26,188 nucleotides of DNA from Succinivibrionaceae bacterium UBA3769 (GTDB taxonomy: Bacteria; Pseudomonadota; Gammaproteobacteria; Enterobacterales; Succinivibrionaceae). The position numbers were made by a program, and so were the translations under genes. How positions within the stretch are numbered: the first letter of the stretch is position 1; the number at the start of each line of letters is the position of its first letter. The stretch is from positions 1 to 26,188 of the forward strand of contig DFFT01000024.1 in the NCBI GenBank assembly GCA_002372325.1. The letters are read 5' to 3'. The notes under the pieces are model-generated. The model saw nothing but the letters and a program-made list of their open reading frames with translations, did no database searches and was not told the origin of the DNA. Of this stretch, positions 7,901 to 16,450 are shown piece by piece.

Positions 7901-9679
7901 CTAGGCTTTGATTACCCGGCATCCTTTTTTAACGAAGGCTATGCCATACTTAAGCACTTCAGGATAGTCCTTCTTTAAATCCTGATCATAACGGTTGATT
8001 TCAATTTGCTTCAGAGCTTCCCGGCAAACCTTCTCTGTCTCCAAAGGGGTATCCCTGTCGCATTTCTTGAACTCCAGAATCACAGCTTTCCCGGTTTTGC
8101 TGTTTTTAATAATGATGTCAGAAAACCCGTTGCCGCTTTCCCGGTTTGATTCCATGGACATGCGATTTGTTATTGTCATGGACAGAATTCCCAGCATAAA
8201 GCCGTGATAAAAGTACTCATACCCGGTGTCTCTGATGCTGATAAAGCTCACCAGCATGTCCTCAATGATATCAGAGGCTTTATCCGCTTCCCCGGCAAAA
8301 AAAGCCGCCATGATTTTGCAGGCTTTCTCCAGCCATTCCGGATTGCTTTCGCTGAACAGCGTTTTTGCCTTTTCTGAAAAGCACTCCAGAACCTCTTTAT
8401 TCGGAATTTTCACCACTGCTCTGTATTTTTCCGAGGGGACTGCATCCTTAGCCACCGTAAGATACCCGGTATGCAGCATCAGAGTGGCAAAGGTATCAAA
8501 ATCTGTATCCGAGGTAATGGCCGGATAGGTGGTGAATTCCCGGAGGGCAATTTCTTCTGTTTTGCCTTCCAGAAGATGCTGAAAACGCTCAATATCCTTT
8601 GGCCTGGGATGCTTCATGCAGATTTCGATAATGTCGTTGCCGCTGGAATTGGCCCAGTAGTTTTCCGGCTGGAATATTGCCGGATCGTGTTCCGCATCAA
8701 GCGCCCGGGACAGGAATTTGAGAACGCTCCAGGGGCACAGCATGCTGTGTCCGGCAAAATTATAGCCGTCATACCATTCGAGAACATCATGGAGGCGGTT
8801 TTCCATGCCGCACTGCCTGAGAAGCTTTATGGCTTCGTCTTTGGCGAGCCCGATGAATCTGGAATAGGAAGCATCATTAATGCCAAATTCGTCAAAATTG
8901 TTGATGTCTGTGAAGATGCTCTGATGGGCGATGCGGAGACAGCCGGTAACATAGCCCATTTCCATGCTGTCGTCTGATTTAAGGGAGCTCCCCAGCATTT
9001 CCTTGATTACGTCCAGCATGTCATCGTAATAACCATTCACCTTGGCTTTCTGCAGGGGAACATCGTATTCATCGATGATTATCACGGTCTTGCATTTGCA
9101 TTCCTTTGAGAGCATTTCGCTGAGGAAGAAAACAGAACTTGACGCCAGTCTCACAGCCTTGGTCATTACGGTTTTTTTAGTCAGGTCTCTGTTGCCGTCC
9201 AGAAAAAAATCAATTCTGCTGGCCAGGGATTTCTTTGCCGCCTTAGATTGCATGCTGCTGTAAAGAAGAAAATTAAATTTTTCAAAAAGAGGACCCAGCA
9301 CCATATCCAGAAGCCTGTTCATGGCTCCGGCGAAATCTTTCCCCTGGACGGATTTCAGGGAAATACTGATAACCGGGAAGCGTCCCATGTATTCATCACA
9401 GAAGGCCTTGTTCTTATAGACGGCCAGATCCTTAAAGAGCCTTTCAGGCCGGCTTTTGTCCTCCGGATGCTGGTAATTTATTTCCAAAAAGGAGGCCAGC
9501 ATGCTCATGGAAAGAGTTTTTCCGAATCTCCGGGGCCTCAGGAGCAATGTAACCTTGGAACGCTGTACCAGGTCTTCAAGATAGGAGGTTTTGTCAATAT
9601 ACACCAGTTTTTTGGTTCTGAGTTCCTCAAAGTTTTCAATACCGACTGCAAAATTACGGTATGTCAGTGATTCAGTCAT
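7901..9679 (-). CDS. AAA-ATPase-like / PD-(D/E)XK nuclease superfamily protein
   Basis: A 592-residue protein of the family with an N-terminal AAA_ATPase-like domain and a C-terminal PDDEXK_9 domain, common in gut anaerobes and often present in many copies. The phosphate-binding loop is LRPRRFGKTLS (residues 47-57) and the Walker B strand is KTVIIIDEYDVP (197-208). WYDGYNF (302-308) and YHGF (491-494) are family signatures. The C-terminal nuclease-like motif is D521 (GFSDIIIK) followed by E536 and K538 (ILEFKK), so the active-site residues are intact. The start at 9679 has AAGGAACAGG nine bases ahead. The molecular role of the family is unproven; links to defence or mobile elements are suggested by distribution. 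It stands alone beside a nearly gene-free stretch with a transposase remnant, consistent with an accessory insertion. Confidence 0.9.
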   Translation of the reverse strand: MTESLTYRNFAVGIENFEELRTKKLVYIDKTSYLEDLVQRSKVTLLLRPRRFGKTLSMSMLASFLEINYQHPEDKSRPERLFKDLAVYKNKAFCDEYMGRFPVISISLKSVQGKDFAGAMNRLLDMVLGPLFEKFNFLLYSSMQSKAAKKSLASRIDFFLDGNRDLTKKTVMTKAVRLASSSVFFLSEMLSKECKCKTVIIIDEYDVPLQKAKVNGYYDDMLDVIKEMLGSSLKSDDSMEMGYVTGCLRIAHQSIFTDINNFDEFGINDASYSRFIGLAKDEAIKLLRQCGMENRLHDVLEWYDGYNFAGHSMLCPWSVLKFLSRALDAEHDPAIFQPENYWANSSGNDIIEICMKHPRPKDIERFQHLLEGKTEEIALREFTTYPAITSDTDFDTFATLMLHTGYLTVAKDAVPSEKYRAVVKIPNKEVLECFSEKAKTLFSESNPEWLEKACKIMAAFFAGEADKASDIIEDMLVSFISIRDTGYEYFYHGFMLGILSMTITNRMSMESNRESGNGFSDIIIKNSKTGKAVILEFKKCDRDTPLETEKVCREALKQIEINRYDQDLKKDYPEVLKYGIAFVKKGCRVIKA

Positions 9680-10288
9680 ATCCTGTTCCTTAAAAGCATA
9701 AACTTTGACAACAAATGATGTTCTTTGCGCAATTCAGGACGAACCGGGAAGAGATAAGCATCTGGAGTGATTTTACCCGGCGAATCCGTTATTTGTTCTG
9801 CCTCTCCGTATTCAGGAAGTTTAGCACATATGCTCCCGGAATATCTGAACCTCCTTGGCAAATAACGCGCCCGAAAATAAGAAAGTTTGCTGATTTCCGC
9901 TTTTTCAGTCGTTTCAGTGTTTTTCAGGCAGTATTGACTTCGAATTTCGGGGAGATTCCTGTAGTCACTGCCGTCTGCCAGACAAATAAGAAATCCTGGG
10001 TGGTTCACGCCTATTCCTCCGAATTCTACTGGGATCCTGTCACCAAAAAGCCCCGCACCCGCAGATATGTCTGAGCCGTTGCGGAAAGCAGGTTTTCTTG
10101 GTGTGTGTGATGCTTTGGAGTTCCTTTCTTTACAGCGCTGAGAACGGCAGGGGGAGAATATGGCCGGGCCCATCGCAGACTCTGAAAACACGTTCATAAG
10201 CTATCCAAAACTATCCAAAACAGCGGCCCGGACTGATTTCGGGTAAAATAACGCCTGTTTTTGCAGTTATTCATGGGAAAATATTAAG
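9680..10288. other. 600-base stretch with little coding content
   Basis: Apart from the transposase remnant at 9967-10074, I see no gene. Frames on both strands lack ribosome sites and family features. A 10-base tandem duplication, CTATCCAAAA twice, occupies 10201-10220. A weak -10-like TAAAAT lies at 10244-10249, 40 bases before the transporter start. Confidence 0.4.
9967..10074 (+). pseudogene. N-terminal remnant of a transposase
   Basis: The frame encodes TNKKSWVVHAYSSEFYWDPV and then TKKPRTRRYV before a stop. This resembles the first residues of IS1634-type and similar transposases, in which a Y-x-S-x-x-YWD segment and a basic KKxxR segment precede the catalytic domain. Nothing recognisable follows the stop at 10072, and no good start codon precedes it. 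It is too short for a confident family assignment. Confidence 0.35.
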
Positions 10289-11707
10289 ATGGTTTCTGAA
10301 AACAGCACCCCCTCCGCCGCTGAAAAGATTAAATCCCGCATGGGCTTTATCCTGCTTTCCGCCGGATGCGCCATCGGCCTCGGCAACGTCTGGCGTTTTC
10401 CGTATATCGCCGGGGAGAACGGCGGCGGCATATTTGTGGCGGTGTATATCCTCTGTCTCATTCTGGTGGGGGTTCCGGTGGTGCTGCTGGAGGTGGCGCT
10501 GGGCCGGGCGACCCGAAAATCCATAGTCCGGGCTTATGAAGTCGCGGAGCCTCCTGGAAGCAAGTGGCATCTTTCCCGCTATGTTCTGATTCTGGGGCCC
10601 TATATTTTGCTGGGCTTTTACACGGTGCTTACCGGCTGGCTTCTTTATTATCTTTATGCCTTCCTTGCCGGGGATTTCAATCAGCTGCCCCAGCTGGCGG
10701 CCGCCGAAGCCAGTACTGTCAACCTTGAGAGATTCCGGAGCTTTATTGAGAATCCGGTTATCATGCTTGCCGGAACCTTTGCTGTTATCGGGATCGCCGG
10801 GACTATCGCCCTCCGCCGGGTGGAAAAGGGACTGGAGGCTGTTACCAAGCCTATGATGCTCCTTCTTCTTTTTATGCTGCTGGCTCTGGTGGGCTACTGC
10901 CTTACGCTCCCCGGAGCCCTGGAGGGAATAAAGTATTATCTTTATCCGGATTTTGAGCAATTCCGGAAGGCCGGCATCGCCAGAGTGGTTACCGAGGCGC
11001 TCACTCAGGCCTTCTTTACTCTGAGCGTGGGACAGGGCTCTCTTTTGGTATTCGGCAGCTATGCCGCCAAGGATCGCTCCCTGGTAAATGAAACCCTCTT
11101 CATTGCGGGACTGGACTTCATGGTAGCCTTTCTGGCCGGACTTATTATTTTTCCGGCGTGCTTCAGCTACGGCATTTCCCCGGACAGCGGCCCGAATCTC
11201 CTCTTTATCACCATGATCAATGTTTTTTCCCGCATGGATCACGGGCAGATCGCCGGAGCTTTGTTTTTCCTCTTTATGTTCACCGCCGCCTTTACCACTG
11301 TGGCCACGGTTTTTGAGGGAAATATGGCGGCTCTCCGGGATCTTTTCGGGATCCGGCGAATTCCGGGAGCTTTAGTTAACATGGTCATTATTGCCGCTCT
11401 GGCGATTCCGGTGGCTCTGGGCTTTAATGAGCTCAGGGATATTCATCCTCTGGGCGGCGACAGCAATTTTCTGGATCTGGGAGACTTTATTGTCAGCGCC
11501 AATATTCTGCCCCTCGGAGCTCTGTTCCTGACGCTGTTCGTTGCTCTGGGCTGGGGCTTTCAGAATTTCCTCCGGGAGGTCAATACCGGCAGGGGGCTTA
11601 AGCTCCCCGGCTGGACCTCCTGGTATTTCCGGCTTTTGCTGCCTCTCCTGATTGCTCTGATACTCATTTCCGGATATGCGGACATTATTTCAAAGTGGAG
11701 TTCCTAA
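10289..11707 (+). CDS. sodium-dependent transporter, SNF/NSS family (copy 1)
   Basis: A 472-residue inner-membrane symporter of the neurotransmitter:sodium symporter family, which couples uptake of amino acids or related compounds to sodium. TM1 carries the signature AGCAIGLGNVWRFPY at residues 25-39 followed by NGGG, including the broken-helix and ion-binding segment. TM6 has the matching unwound segment QAFFTLSVGQGS. About eleven hydrophobic segments are visible, the usual number for bacterial members. The substrate cannot be told from sequence. The ribosome site before ATG 10289 is weak (GGGAA). The stop at 11705-11707 is one base from the start of a closely similar second copy, so the two are probably translated from one mRNA. 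Confidence 0.92.
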   Translation: MVSENSTPSAAEKIKSRMGFILLSAGCAIGLGNVWRFPYIAGENGGGIFVAVYILCLILVGVPVVLLEVALGRATRKSIVRAYEVAEPPGSKWHLSRYVLILGPYILLGFYTVLTGWLLYYLYAFLAGDFNQLPQLAAAEASTVNLERFRSFIENPVIMLAGTFAVIGIAGTIALRRVEKGLEAVTKPMMLLLLFMLLALVGYCLTLPGALEGIKYYLYPDFEQFRKAGIARVVTEALTQAFFTLSVGQGSLLVFGSYAAKDRSLVNETLFIAGLDFMVAFLAGLIIFPACFSYGISPDSGPNLLFITMINVFSRMDHGQIAGALFFLFMFTAAFTTVATVFEGNMAALRDLFGIRRIPGALVNMVIIAALAIPVALGFNELRDIHPLGGDSNFLDLGDFIVSANILPLGALFLTLFVALGWGFQNFLREVNTGRGLKLPGWTSWYFRLLLPLLIALILISGYADIISKWSS

Positions 11708-11708
11708 C

Positions 11709-13115
11709 ATGACAGACACCAAAGAAAATTTTCAGAATAAGGCTCGTGGCATGTTTTCCTCCCGGCTGTCCTTCATTCTAATTTCTGCCGGGTGCGCTAT
11801 AGGTCTCGGCAATGTCTGGCGTTTCCCTTATATTGCCGGACATAACGGCGGCGCGGCCTTTGTGCTGGTATATCTCCTGTGTCTCCTGCTTCTGGGGCTT
11901 CCCTGTCTGGCCATGGAGCTTGCCATCGGCAGAGCTTCCCGGAAGAGCGTAACCCGAGCCTTTGAGGAGCTGGAAGCCCCGGGAAGCCGCTGGCATTTGT
12001 TTAAATACCTGATGTCTCTGGGACCTTATGTGCTGATGGCCTATTACACGGTGATTACCGGGTGGATTCTATATTATTGCTGGAGCTTTCTGGCCGCTCT
12101 TCCGAGGCTGATTTCTCAGGATGCGGCTTCTTCAGGAGGCATTCCGGAGCTTTCCTTTGCCGGGGTGATCAGTTCTCCCGGTCTCTCTCTGGGCTTTATG
12201 ATCGCCGTGGTGTTTTTTGGCGGTCTGGTCTGTTTCTGCGGCATTAAAAAGGGCGTGGAACGGTTCACGAGGCCCATGCTGGTCATGCTTTTGGTTCTCC
12301 TGACGGCTATGGCGCTTTACAGCCTTTCTCTTCCCGGAGCCATGGAGGGCGTTAAATACTACCTCTATCCCGATTTCGGCAAAATGCAGGAAGCCGGCAT
12401 TATCAATGTGATCTGGGACGCCCTCAATCAGGCCTTCTTTACCCTGAGCGTGGGGCAGGGCTGTCTTCTGGCCATTGGGAGCTACAGCAGCAGGAAACGC
12501 ACTATTCTGGGGGAATCCCTCTGGATCGTGGGCACCGATACCTTTGTGGCTCTCATGGCCGGGCTAATTATTTTTCCGGCCTGTATCAGCATGGGCCTCA
12601 AGCCCGATGCCGGTCCCTCTCTTCTGTTTAGTACCATGCTGTCGGTGTTCGCCAAAATGGAATACGGTCTCCTGGTGGGCGCGGCCTTTTTTGTCTTCAT
12701 GTTCTTTGCGGCCATTACCACTGTGATCACGGTATTTGAGAGCGCTCTTGCGGGATACGCGGACTTGTTCGGGAGCTCCCGGAGAAAGTCAGTGGTAATA
12801 AATACTCTCCTTATTATGCTGCTTTCCGTCCCCTGCGTGCTGGGCTTCAATGTCTGGTCGGACGTTACCCTGATGAACTGGAATATCCTGGAGATAGAGG
12901 ACTTTATTGAAAGCAATAACATTCTGCCGATTGGCTCTCTGATCCTGGCGCTTTTTGTGGCCTACGGCTGGGGCTTCTCCCGGTTCCGCGAGGAGATGAA
13001 TACCGGGGAGGGCCCGAAGCTTCCCGCCTGGCTGGCCCCGTATTTTCGGTATGTGATCCCTCTCATCATTGCCACAGTCTTTATTCTGGGCTATTGCGAC
13101 AAGTTCCTGACCTAG
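11709..13115 (+). CDS. sodium-dependent transporter, SNF/NSS family (copy 2)
   Basis: A 468-residue paralogue of the gene before it, with the same signature at residues 27-41 and the same TM6 segment (QAFFTLSVGQGC). Similarity runs along the whole length, so the pair looks like a tandem duplication. Differences in TM1, TM3 and TM6 side chains (for example GENGGG against GHNGGA) leave room for different substrates. The open frame begins earlier inside the previous gene, but ATG 11709 is chosen because GTGGAG lies at 11695-11700 and the frame then starts one base after the previous stop. Whether the two work as separate transporters or as a heteromer cannot be read from sequence; known family members act as single chains. 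Confidence 0.92.
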   Translation: MTDTKENFQNKARGMFSSRLSFILISAGCAIGLGNVWRFPYIAGHNGGAAFVLVYLLCLLLLGLPCLAMELAIGRASRKSVTRAFEELEAPGSRWHLFKYLMSLGPYVLMAYYTVITGWILYYCWSFLAALPRLISQDAASSGGIPELSFAGVISSPGLSLGFMIAVVFFGGLVCFCGIKKGVERFTRPMLVMLLVLLTAMALYSLSLPGAMEGVKYYLYPDFGKMQEAGIINVIWDALNQAFFTLSVGQGCLLAIGSYSSRKRTILGESLWIVGTDTFVALMAGLIIFPACISMGLKPDAGPSLLFSTMLSVFAKMEYGLLVGAAFFVFMFFAAITTVITVFESALAGYADLFGSSRRKSVVINTLLIMLLSVPCVLGFNVWSDVTLMNWNILEIEDFIESNNILPIGSLILALFVAYGWGFSRFREEMNTGEGPKLPAWLAPYFRYVIPLIIATVFILGYCDKFLT

Positions 13116-13181
13116 CAGGAAAACGGGGTTCCGCCCCATAAAAAGCTTACAAACAGGAATAAACAAAAGGATCCACACCAA

Positions 13182-13859
13182 ATGAAATATCAGAAAGCAG
13201 GGAGCGGCTCCTCCTCCCGGGACTCCTCCGGGAAATCCGGCAAGGGCGTTTCTCAGGGCAAAACCGGAGCTCCCGGCCGCGGTCCCGGGACGGTGCGCAT
13301 CATAAGCGGCAGATTCCGGGGCAGGCGGCTTCCGGTGCTGGACAGCGAGGGACTCCGGCCCACCACCGACAGAGTGCGGGAGACCGTGTTCAACTGGCTG
13401 ATGTTCCGGGTGGCAGGCTCATCCTGTCTGGACATGTTTGCGGGAAGCGGCGGCCTGGGTTTTGAAGCCTGGTCCCGGGGCGCCCGGAGATCTGTGCTGC
13501 TGGAAAAGAATCACCAGGTTTTTCAGACCCTGAAAAGGAATGCCGAACTCCTGTCAGCAGGAGACAGCGCCGGGGGGCCGGAGGTTGTAGAAGGGGACGC
13601 GCTCTCCTGGGTCAGAAGCTATCACGGGGAACCCTTTGATATCGTGTTTCTGGATCCTCCCTTCCGGAAGGGCATGCTGGAGGAGGCTCTGGCCCTCCTG
13701 CCCGGCATTGTCCGCCCGGACGGCTTTGTCTATGTGGAACAGGAGTCCGAGGCCGCCATAGCTCTTCCCGGGTTTTTAAGACCGTACCGGGAAGGCCGGG
13801 CGGGGCAGGTGGTGTACCGGCTCTTTCAGATGGCTGCAGAAGAGCCGGAAAGCCGGTAA
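13182..13859 (+). CDS. rsmD: 16S rRNA (guanine(966)-N2)-methyltransferase RsmD
   Basis: A 225-residue Rossmann-fold methyltransferase that uses S-adenosylmethionine to methylate G966 of 16S rRNA during small-subunit assembly. The family start RIISGRFRGRRL is at residues 39-50, the RPTTDRVRETVFNWL segment at 59-73, the SAM-binding loop DMFAGSGGLGFEA at 84-96, and the catalytic DPPF at 158-161. Residues 1-36 are a Ser/Gly/Lys-rich extension not usual for the family; the true start could be later, but no later ATG precedes the conserved core. AAAGGA lies about eleven bases before ATG 13182. In E. coli it neighbours ftsY; here it does not. Confidence 0.93.
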   Translation: MKYQKAGSGSSSRDSSGKSGKGVSQGKTGAPGRGPGTVRIISGRFRGRRLPVLDSEGLRPTTDRVRETVFNWLMFRVAGSSCLDMFAGSGGLGFEAWSRGARRSVLLEKNHQVFQTLKRNAELLSAGDSAGGPEVVEGDALSWVRSYHGEPFDIVFLDPPFRKGMLEEALALLPGIVRPDGFVYVEQESEAAIALPGFLRPYREGRAGQVVYRLFQMAAEEPESR

Positions 13860-13962
13860 TCTAACCCCGCCGGAGCGTTTCGGGCATCGCCAGCGCGGGG
13901 ATAAGGAAATGAAAGAGAAAAGATGGGCCGGCAAAGATGAGAACGGGGATTACGCCGCCACA

Positions 13963-14460
13963 TTAAAATGTGTCGTATTCCGCGGCATATTTCTGCCAGT
14001 GCTTGACTTCGGCATTCATAAATTCCCAGAAATTATCAGCGATTTTTTTCAGGGAGCCTTTTCTGCGCACCTGACACGAATATACTGTGCCGGTAACGCT
14101 GCTTTGAATAAAGATGGGAAGGCCGGGCTCAAAATTCCCGATGCAGTAGCAGTCCTCCGGAAAATTCAGCCCGAGTTCCTTGCTGTTATTCCGATGAATA
14201 ACGGTTACCTCCGCAGTATCATTGAGATCGCAGTCCACGTAGATATCTCCCACGATTTCAAATGAACGATAATGCTTCACAAACTCCCGGTAATCCTTAA
14301 AAAGAGGGAGCCCCATAATCTGTTCCATTTCACGGATTTCCTGTTCGGTATGGCCGTTATCAGAATCGGCCTCAAAACAGAACTCAACTGCATCAGGCTC
14401 TGAACTTACCACGGTAATTTCGCTGAGAACTTTTTCCTGTTCTTCGTATGTTTTGATCAT
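13963..14460 (-). CDS. SMI1/KNR4 (SUKH)-like protein
   Basis: A 165-residue acidic soluble protein. The segment from about residue 40, with EQEIREMEQIMGLPLFKDYR and then EFVKHYRSF, fits the opening helix pair of SUKH domains (E..I...E..LP..Y..F), followed by beta strands such as VGDIYVD and an acidic, aromatic C terminus. SUKH proteins often act as immunity proteins against polymorphic or contact-dependent nuclease toxins; others are orphan. No toxin gene is adjacent in this window, so the role here is only suggested. ATG 14460 follows AAGGAAA. It lies alone between rsmD, which converges on it, and pyk, which runs in the same direction upstream. The 100 bases between it and rsmD hold a weak GC-rich inverted repeat (CCCCGC/GCGGGG). 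Confidence 0.55.
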   Translation of the reverse strand: MIKTYEEQEKVLSEITVVSSEPDAVEFCFEADSDNGHTEQEIREMEQIMGLPLFKDYREFVKHYRSFEIVGDIYVDCDLNDTAEVTVIHRNNSKELGLNFPEDCYCIGNFEPGLPIFIQSSVTGTVYSCQVRRKGSLKKIADNFWEFMNAEVKHWQKYAAEYDTF

Positions 14461-14658
14461 GCTGGTTTCCTTGTGTTTCCGAAAAACAAACTGTGGATCG
14501 CTATTGTTTTAAACTGCTGTTCCCTGTTATGGCATTCGTTCATATGCAACAGCGCCAATACAGCAGTCTGGTGAAATTTTGACCGTGATGCAAATAAAAC
14601 TGCACTTTTCTTCACGTATTTAAAGGGCGGCAGGAAAGCAGGGCGAAGCCAGAAATAA

Positions 14659-14682
14659 AAAAAGGGCCGAAAGGCCCTTTTT
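14659..14682 (-). terminator. intrinsic terminator of pyk
   Basis: A ten-bp stem, AAAAAGGGCC with GGCCCTTTTT, closed by a GAAA loop (TTTC on the transcribed strand), followed on the minus strand by a run of T. It lies about 35 bases after the pyk stop codon. Confidence 0.85.
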
Positions 14683-14717
14683 CAGTTTATGTCCCGGAGT
14701 TTCCGGAGAGATTCAGA

Positions 14718-16130
14718 TTAAAGCACCTGAACAGAAGAGGTGTTGGTGGTGCCGGAAGCAACCTGAGCGCCGCACACTACCACAATGGCATCGCCCTTCT
14801 TGGCCAGACCGCTGTTGATGGACTCGGCGCGGGCTACAGTAATGAGCTCGTCAAGAGACTTCACCTTCTCATGAACTACCGGAGTTACGCCGCGCACGAT
14901 GCAGAGCTGCCGAGCAGTCTTCATGTTGGGAGTAATGGCCAGAATGTTGCTGGTAGGGAAGTACTTGCGGATGGCGCGGGCGGTGCGGCCCTGAACGGTG
15001 GATACCACAATGAGCGGAGATTTCAGGTTGCAGGCCATTTCCACAGCGCCCTGACATACGGCCTCGGTGATCTCGTTGGTGTTGTGGTCATCCAGATAAC
15101 GCGGAGTTACCACCGGATCGGTGCGTTCGCAGATGGAAGCCATGGTGCACACAGCCTCGTGAGGATATTTGCCCTTGGCGGACTCGCCGGAAAGCATTAC
15201 GGCATCGGTGCCGTCCAGAATGGCGTTAGCCACGTCGCCGGCTTCGGCGCGGGTCGGACGCGGGTTCTTCTGCATGGAATCCAGCATCTGGGTAGCGGTT
15301 ACGACGATCTTGCCTACTTCATTGCAGCGGCGGATGATGCGCTTCTGAGCAAAAATAACTTCCTGAGGCGGAATTTCCACGCCCATGTCGCCGCGGGCTA
15401 CCATGATGCCGTCGGAAGCGGAAAGAATGTCTTCAAAGTTATCAAGACCTTCCTGGTTTTCGATCTTGGAGATGATCTTGATGTCCTGGCCGCCGTGGGT
15501 ATCAAGGAAGGTACGTACGTCATCGACGTCCTTCTTCTTGCGCACGAAGGATACGGCAATAAAGTCAACGCCCATCTGCGCGCCGAATTCCAGGTCGCCC
15601 TGATCCTTCGGGGAAAGTGCCGGCAGGTTGGTGATTACGCCCGGAAGGTTAACTCCCTTCTTGTTGCCGAGCTTGGCATTGTTAAGGACTTCGCATTCGG
15701 CTGCGGTTTCGTCGGCGTTCTTGGAAAGAACCTTGAGGCCGATAAGACCGTCATCTACCAGAATGATCTTGCCCACTTCGATGTCGTGCACGAGACCGGG
15801 ATAGGAAACAGCGCAGCTCTCATTGGTGGTAGGCTTGGTCATGTCAGTGTGAATGGTAAACTTCTGTCCCTTTACCAGTTCTACCTCGCCGTCGTTGGGA
15901 ACTTCGCCGGTGCGGATTTCAGGACCTTTGGTATCAAGAATGATGGCGTAGATTTTGCCGGTATCCTTCATAATCGCATTGATGGTTTTAATGCGGGCGC
16001 CCTGTTCTTCGTGATCACCGTGAGAGAAGTTGAGGCGCATAACGTTCATGCCAGAATCAAGAAGATCCTGAAGGACTTCGCGAGGCTCGGATCTGGGTCC
16101 GATAGTACATACCATCTTAGTTTTCTTCAT
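14718..16130 (-). CDS. pykF: pyruvate kinase I
   Basis: A glycolytic enzyme of 470 residues, exactly the E. coli PykF length, making pyruvate and ATP from phosphoenolpyruvate and ADP. It starts MKKTKMVCTIGP and keeps MRLNFSHG, the catalytic-lysine segment KIENQEGLDNF, MVARGDMGVE, TATQMLDSM and PTRAEAGDVANAILDG. The C-terminal domain ends GTTNTSSVQVL, as in enzymes activated by fructose 1,6-bisphosphate. AAGGAAT lies at 16135-16141 before ATG 16130. Codon choice is more selective than in neighbouring genes (frequent GGC, AAG, GTT/GTA, ATC), as expected for high expression. It has its own promoter and terminator. Confidence 0.97.
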   Translation of the reverse strand: MKKTKMVCTIGPRSEPREVLQDLLDSGMNVMRLNFSHGDHEEQGARIKTINAIMKDTGKIYAIILDTKGPEIRTGEVPNDGEVELVKGQKFTIHTDMTKPTTNESCAVSYPGLVHDIEVGKIILVDDGLIGLKVLSKNADETAAECEVLNNAKLGNKKGVNLPGVITNLPALSPKDQGDLEFGAQMGVDFIAVSFVRKKKDVDDVRTFLDTHGGQDIKIISKIENQEGLDNFEDILSASDGIMVARGDMGVEIPPQEVIFAQKRIIRRCNEVGKIVVTATQMLDSMQKNPRPTRAEAGDVANAILDGTDAVMLSGESAKGKYPHEAVCTMASICERTDPVVTPRYLDDHNTNEITEAVCQGAVEMACNLKSPLIVVSTVQGRTARAIRKYFPTSNILAITPNMKTARQLCIVRGVTPVVHEKVKSLDELITVARAESINSGLAKKGDAIVVVCGAQVASGTTNTSSVQVL

Positions 16131-16194
16131 ACAAATTCCTTAGAAATTAGCTCAATCATCTGAAATGCCGTCACTCCCGGCAAATTTCCCGCGC

Positions 16195-16223
16195 ATTTTA
16201 CCTTGAAAATGTGATTAATTCAA
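16195..16223 (-). promoter_or_regulatory. sigma70 promoter of pyk
   Basis: On the minus strand, TTGAAT (16218-16223) and TAAAAT (16195-16200) are separated by exactly 17 bases. This gives a leader of roughly 55-60 bases before the pyk start codon. Confidence 0.65.
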
Positions 16224-16450
16224 AAGTTTAGTAAAATGTTTTGGCAATTTTTTGTTCAGGAATCCGCTTCCGGTGTTAGAGATGCTCCGGCAGGTTTTAA
16301 GGGTTTTGCCGTTTCCGGCCGGGATATCCTCAATTAATGGGATGACGGCTTGGACAATATCGGTTTTTCCGGGGAGAGCGTGGCATTATCCCGGCTTCTC
16401 CGGGAGGACTCCGGGGCTGGCCGTTTTCATATGCGAGGAGTTGTTTTTTG

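Noticed and set aside
9676..10197. 173-codon minus-strand frame upstream of the AAA/PD-(D/E)XK gene
   Set aside because: It overlaps the start region of a real gene, lacks a ribosome site and covers a transposase remnant on the other strand.
14871..16163. Long plus-strand open frame (430 codons) opposite pyk
   Set aside because: It is a shadow of the biased codon use of a highly expressed gene, with no recognisable product.
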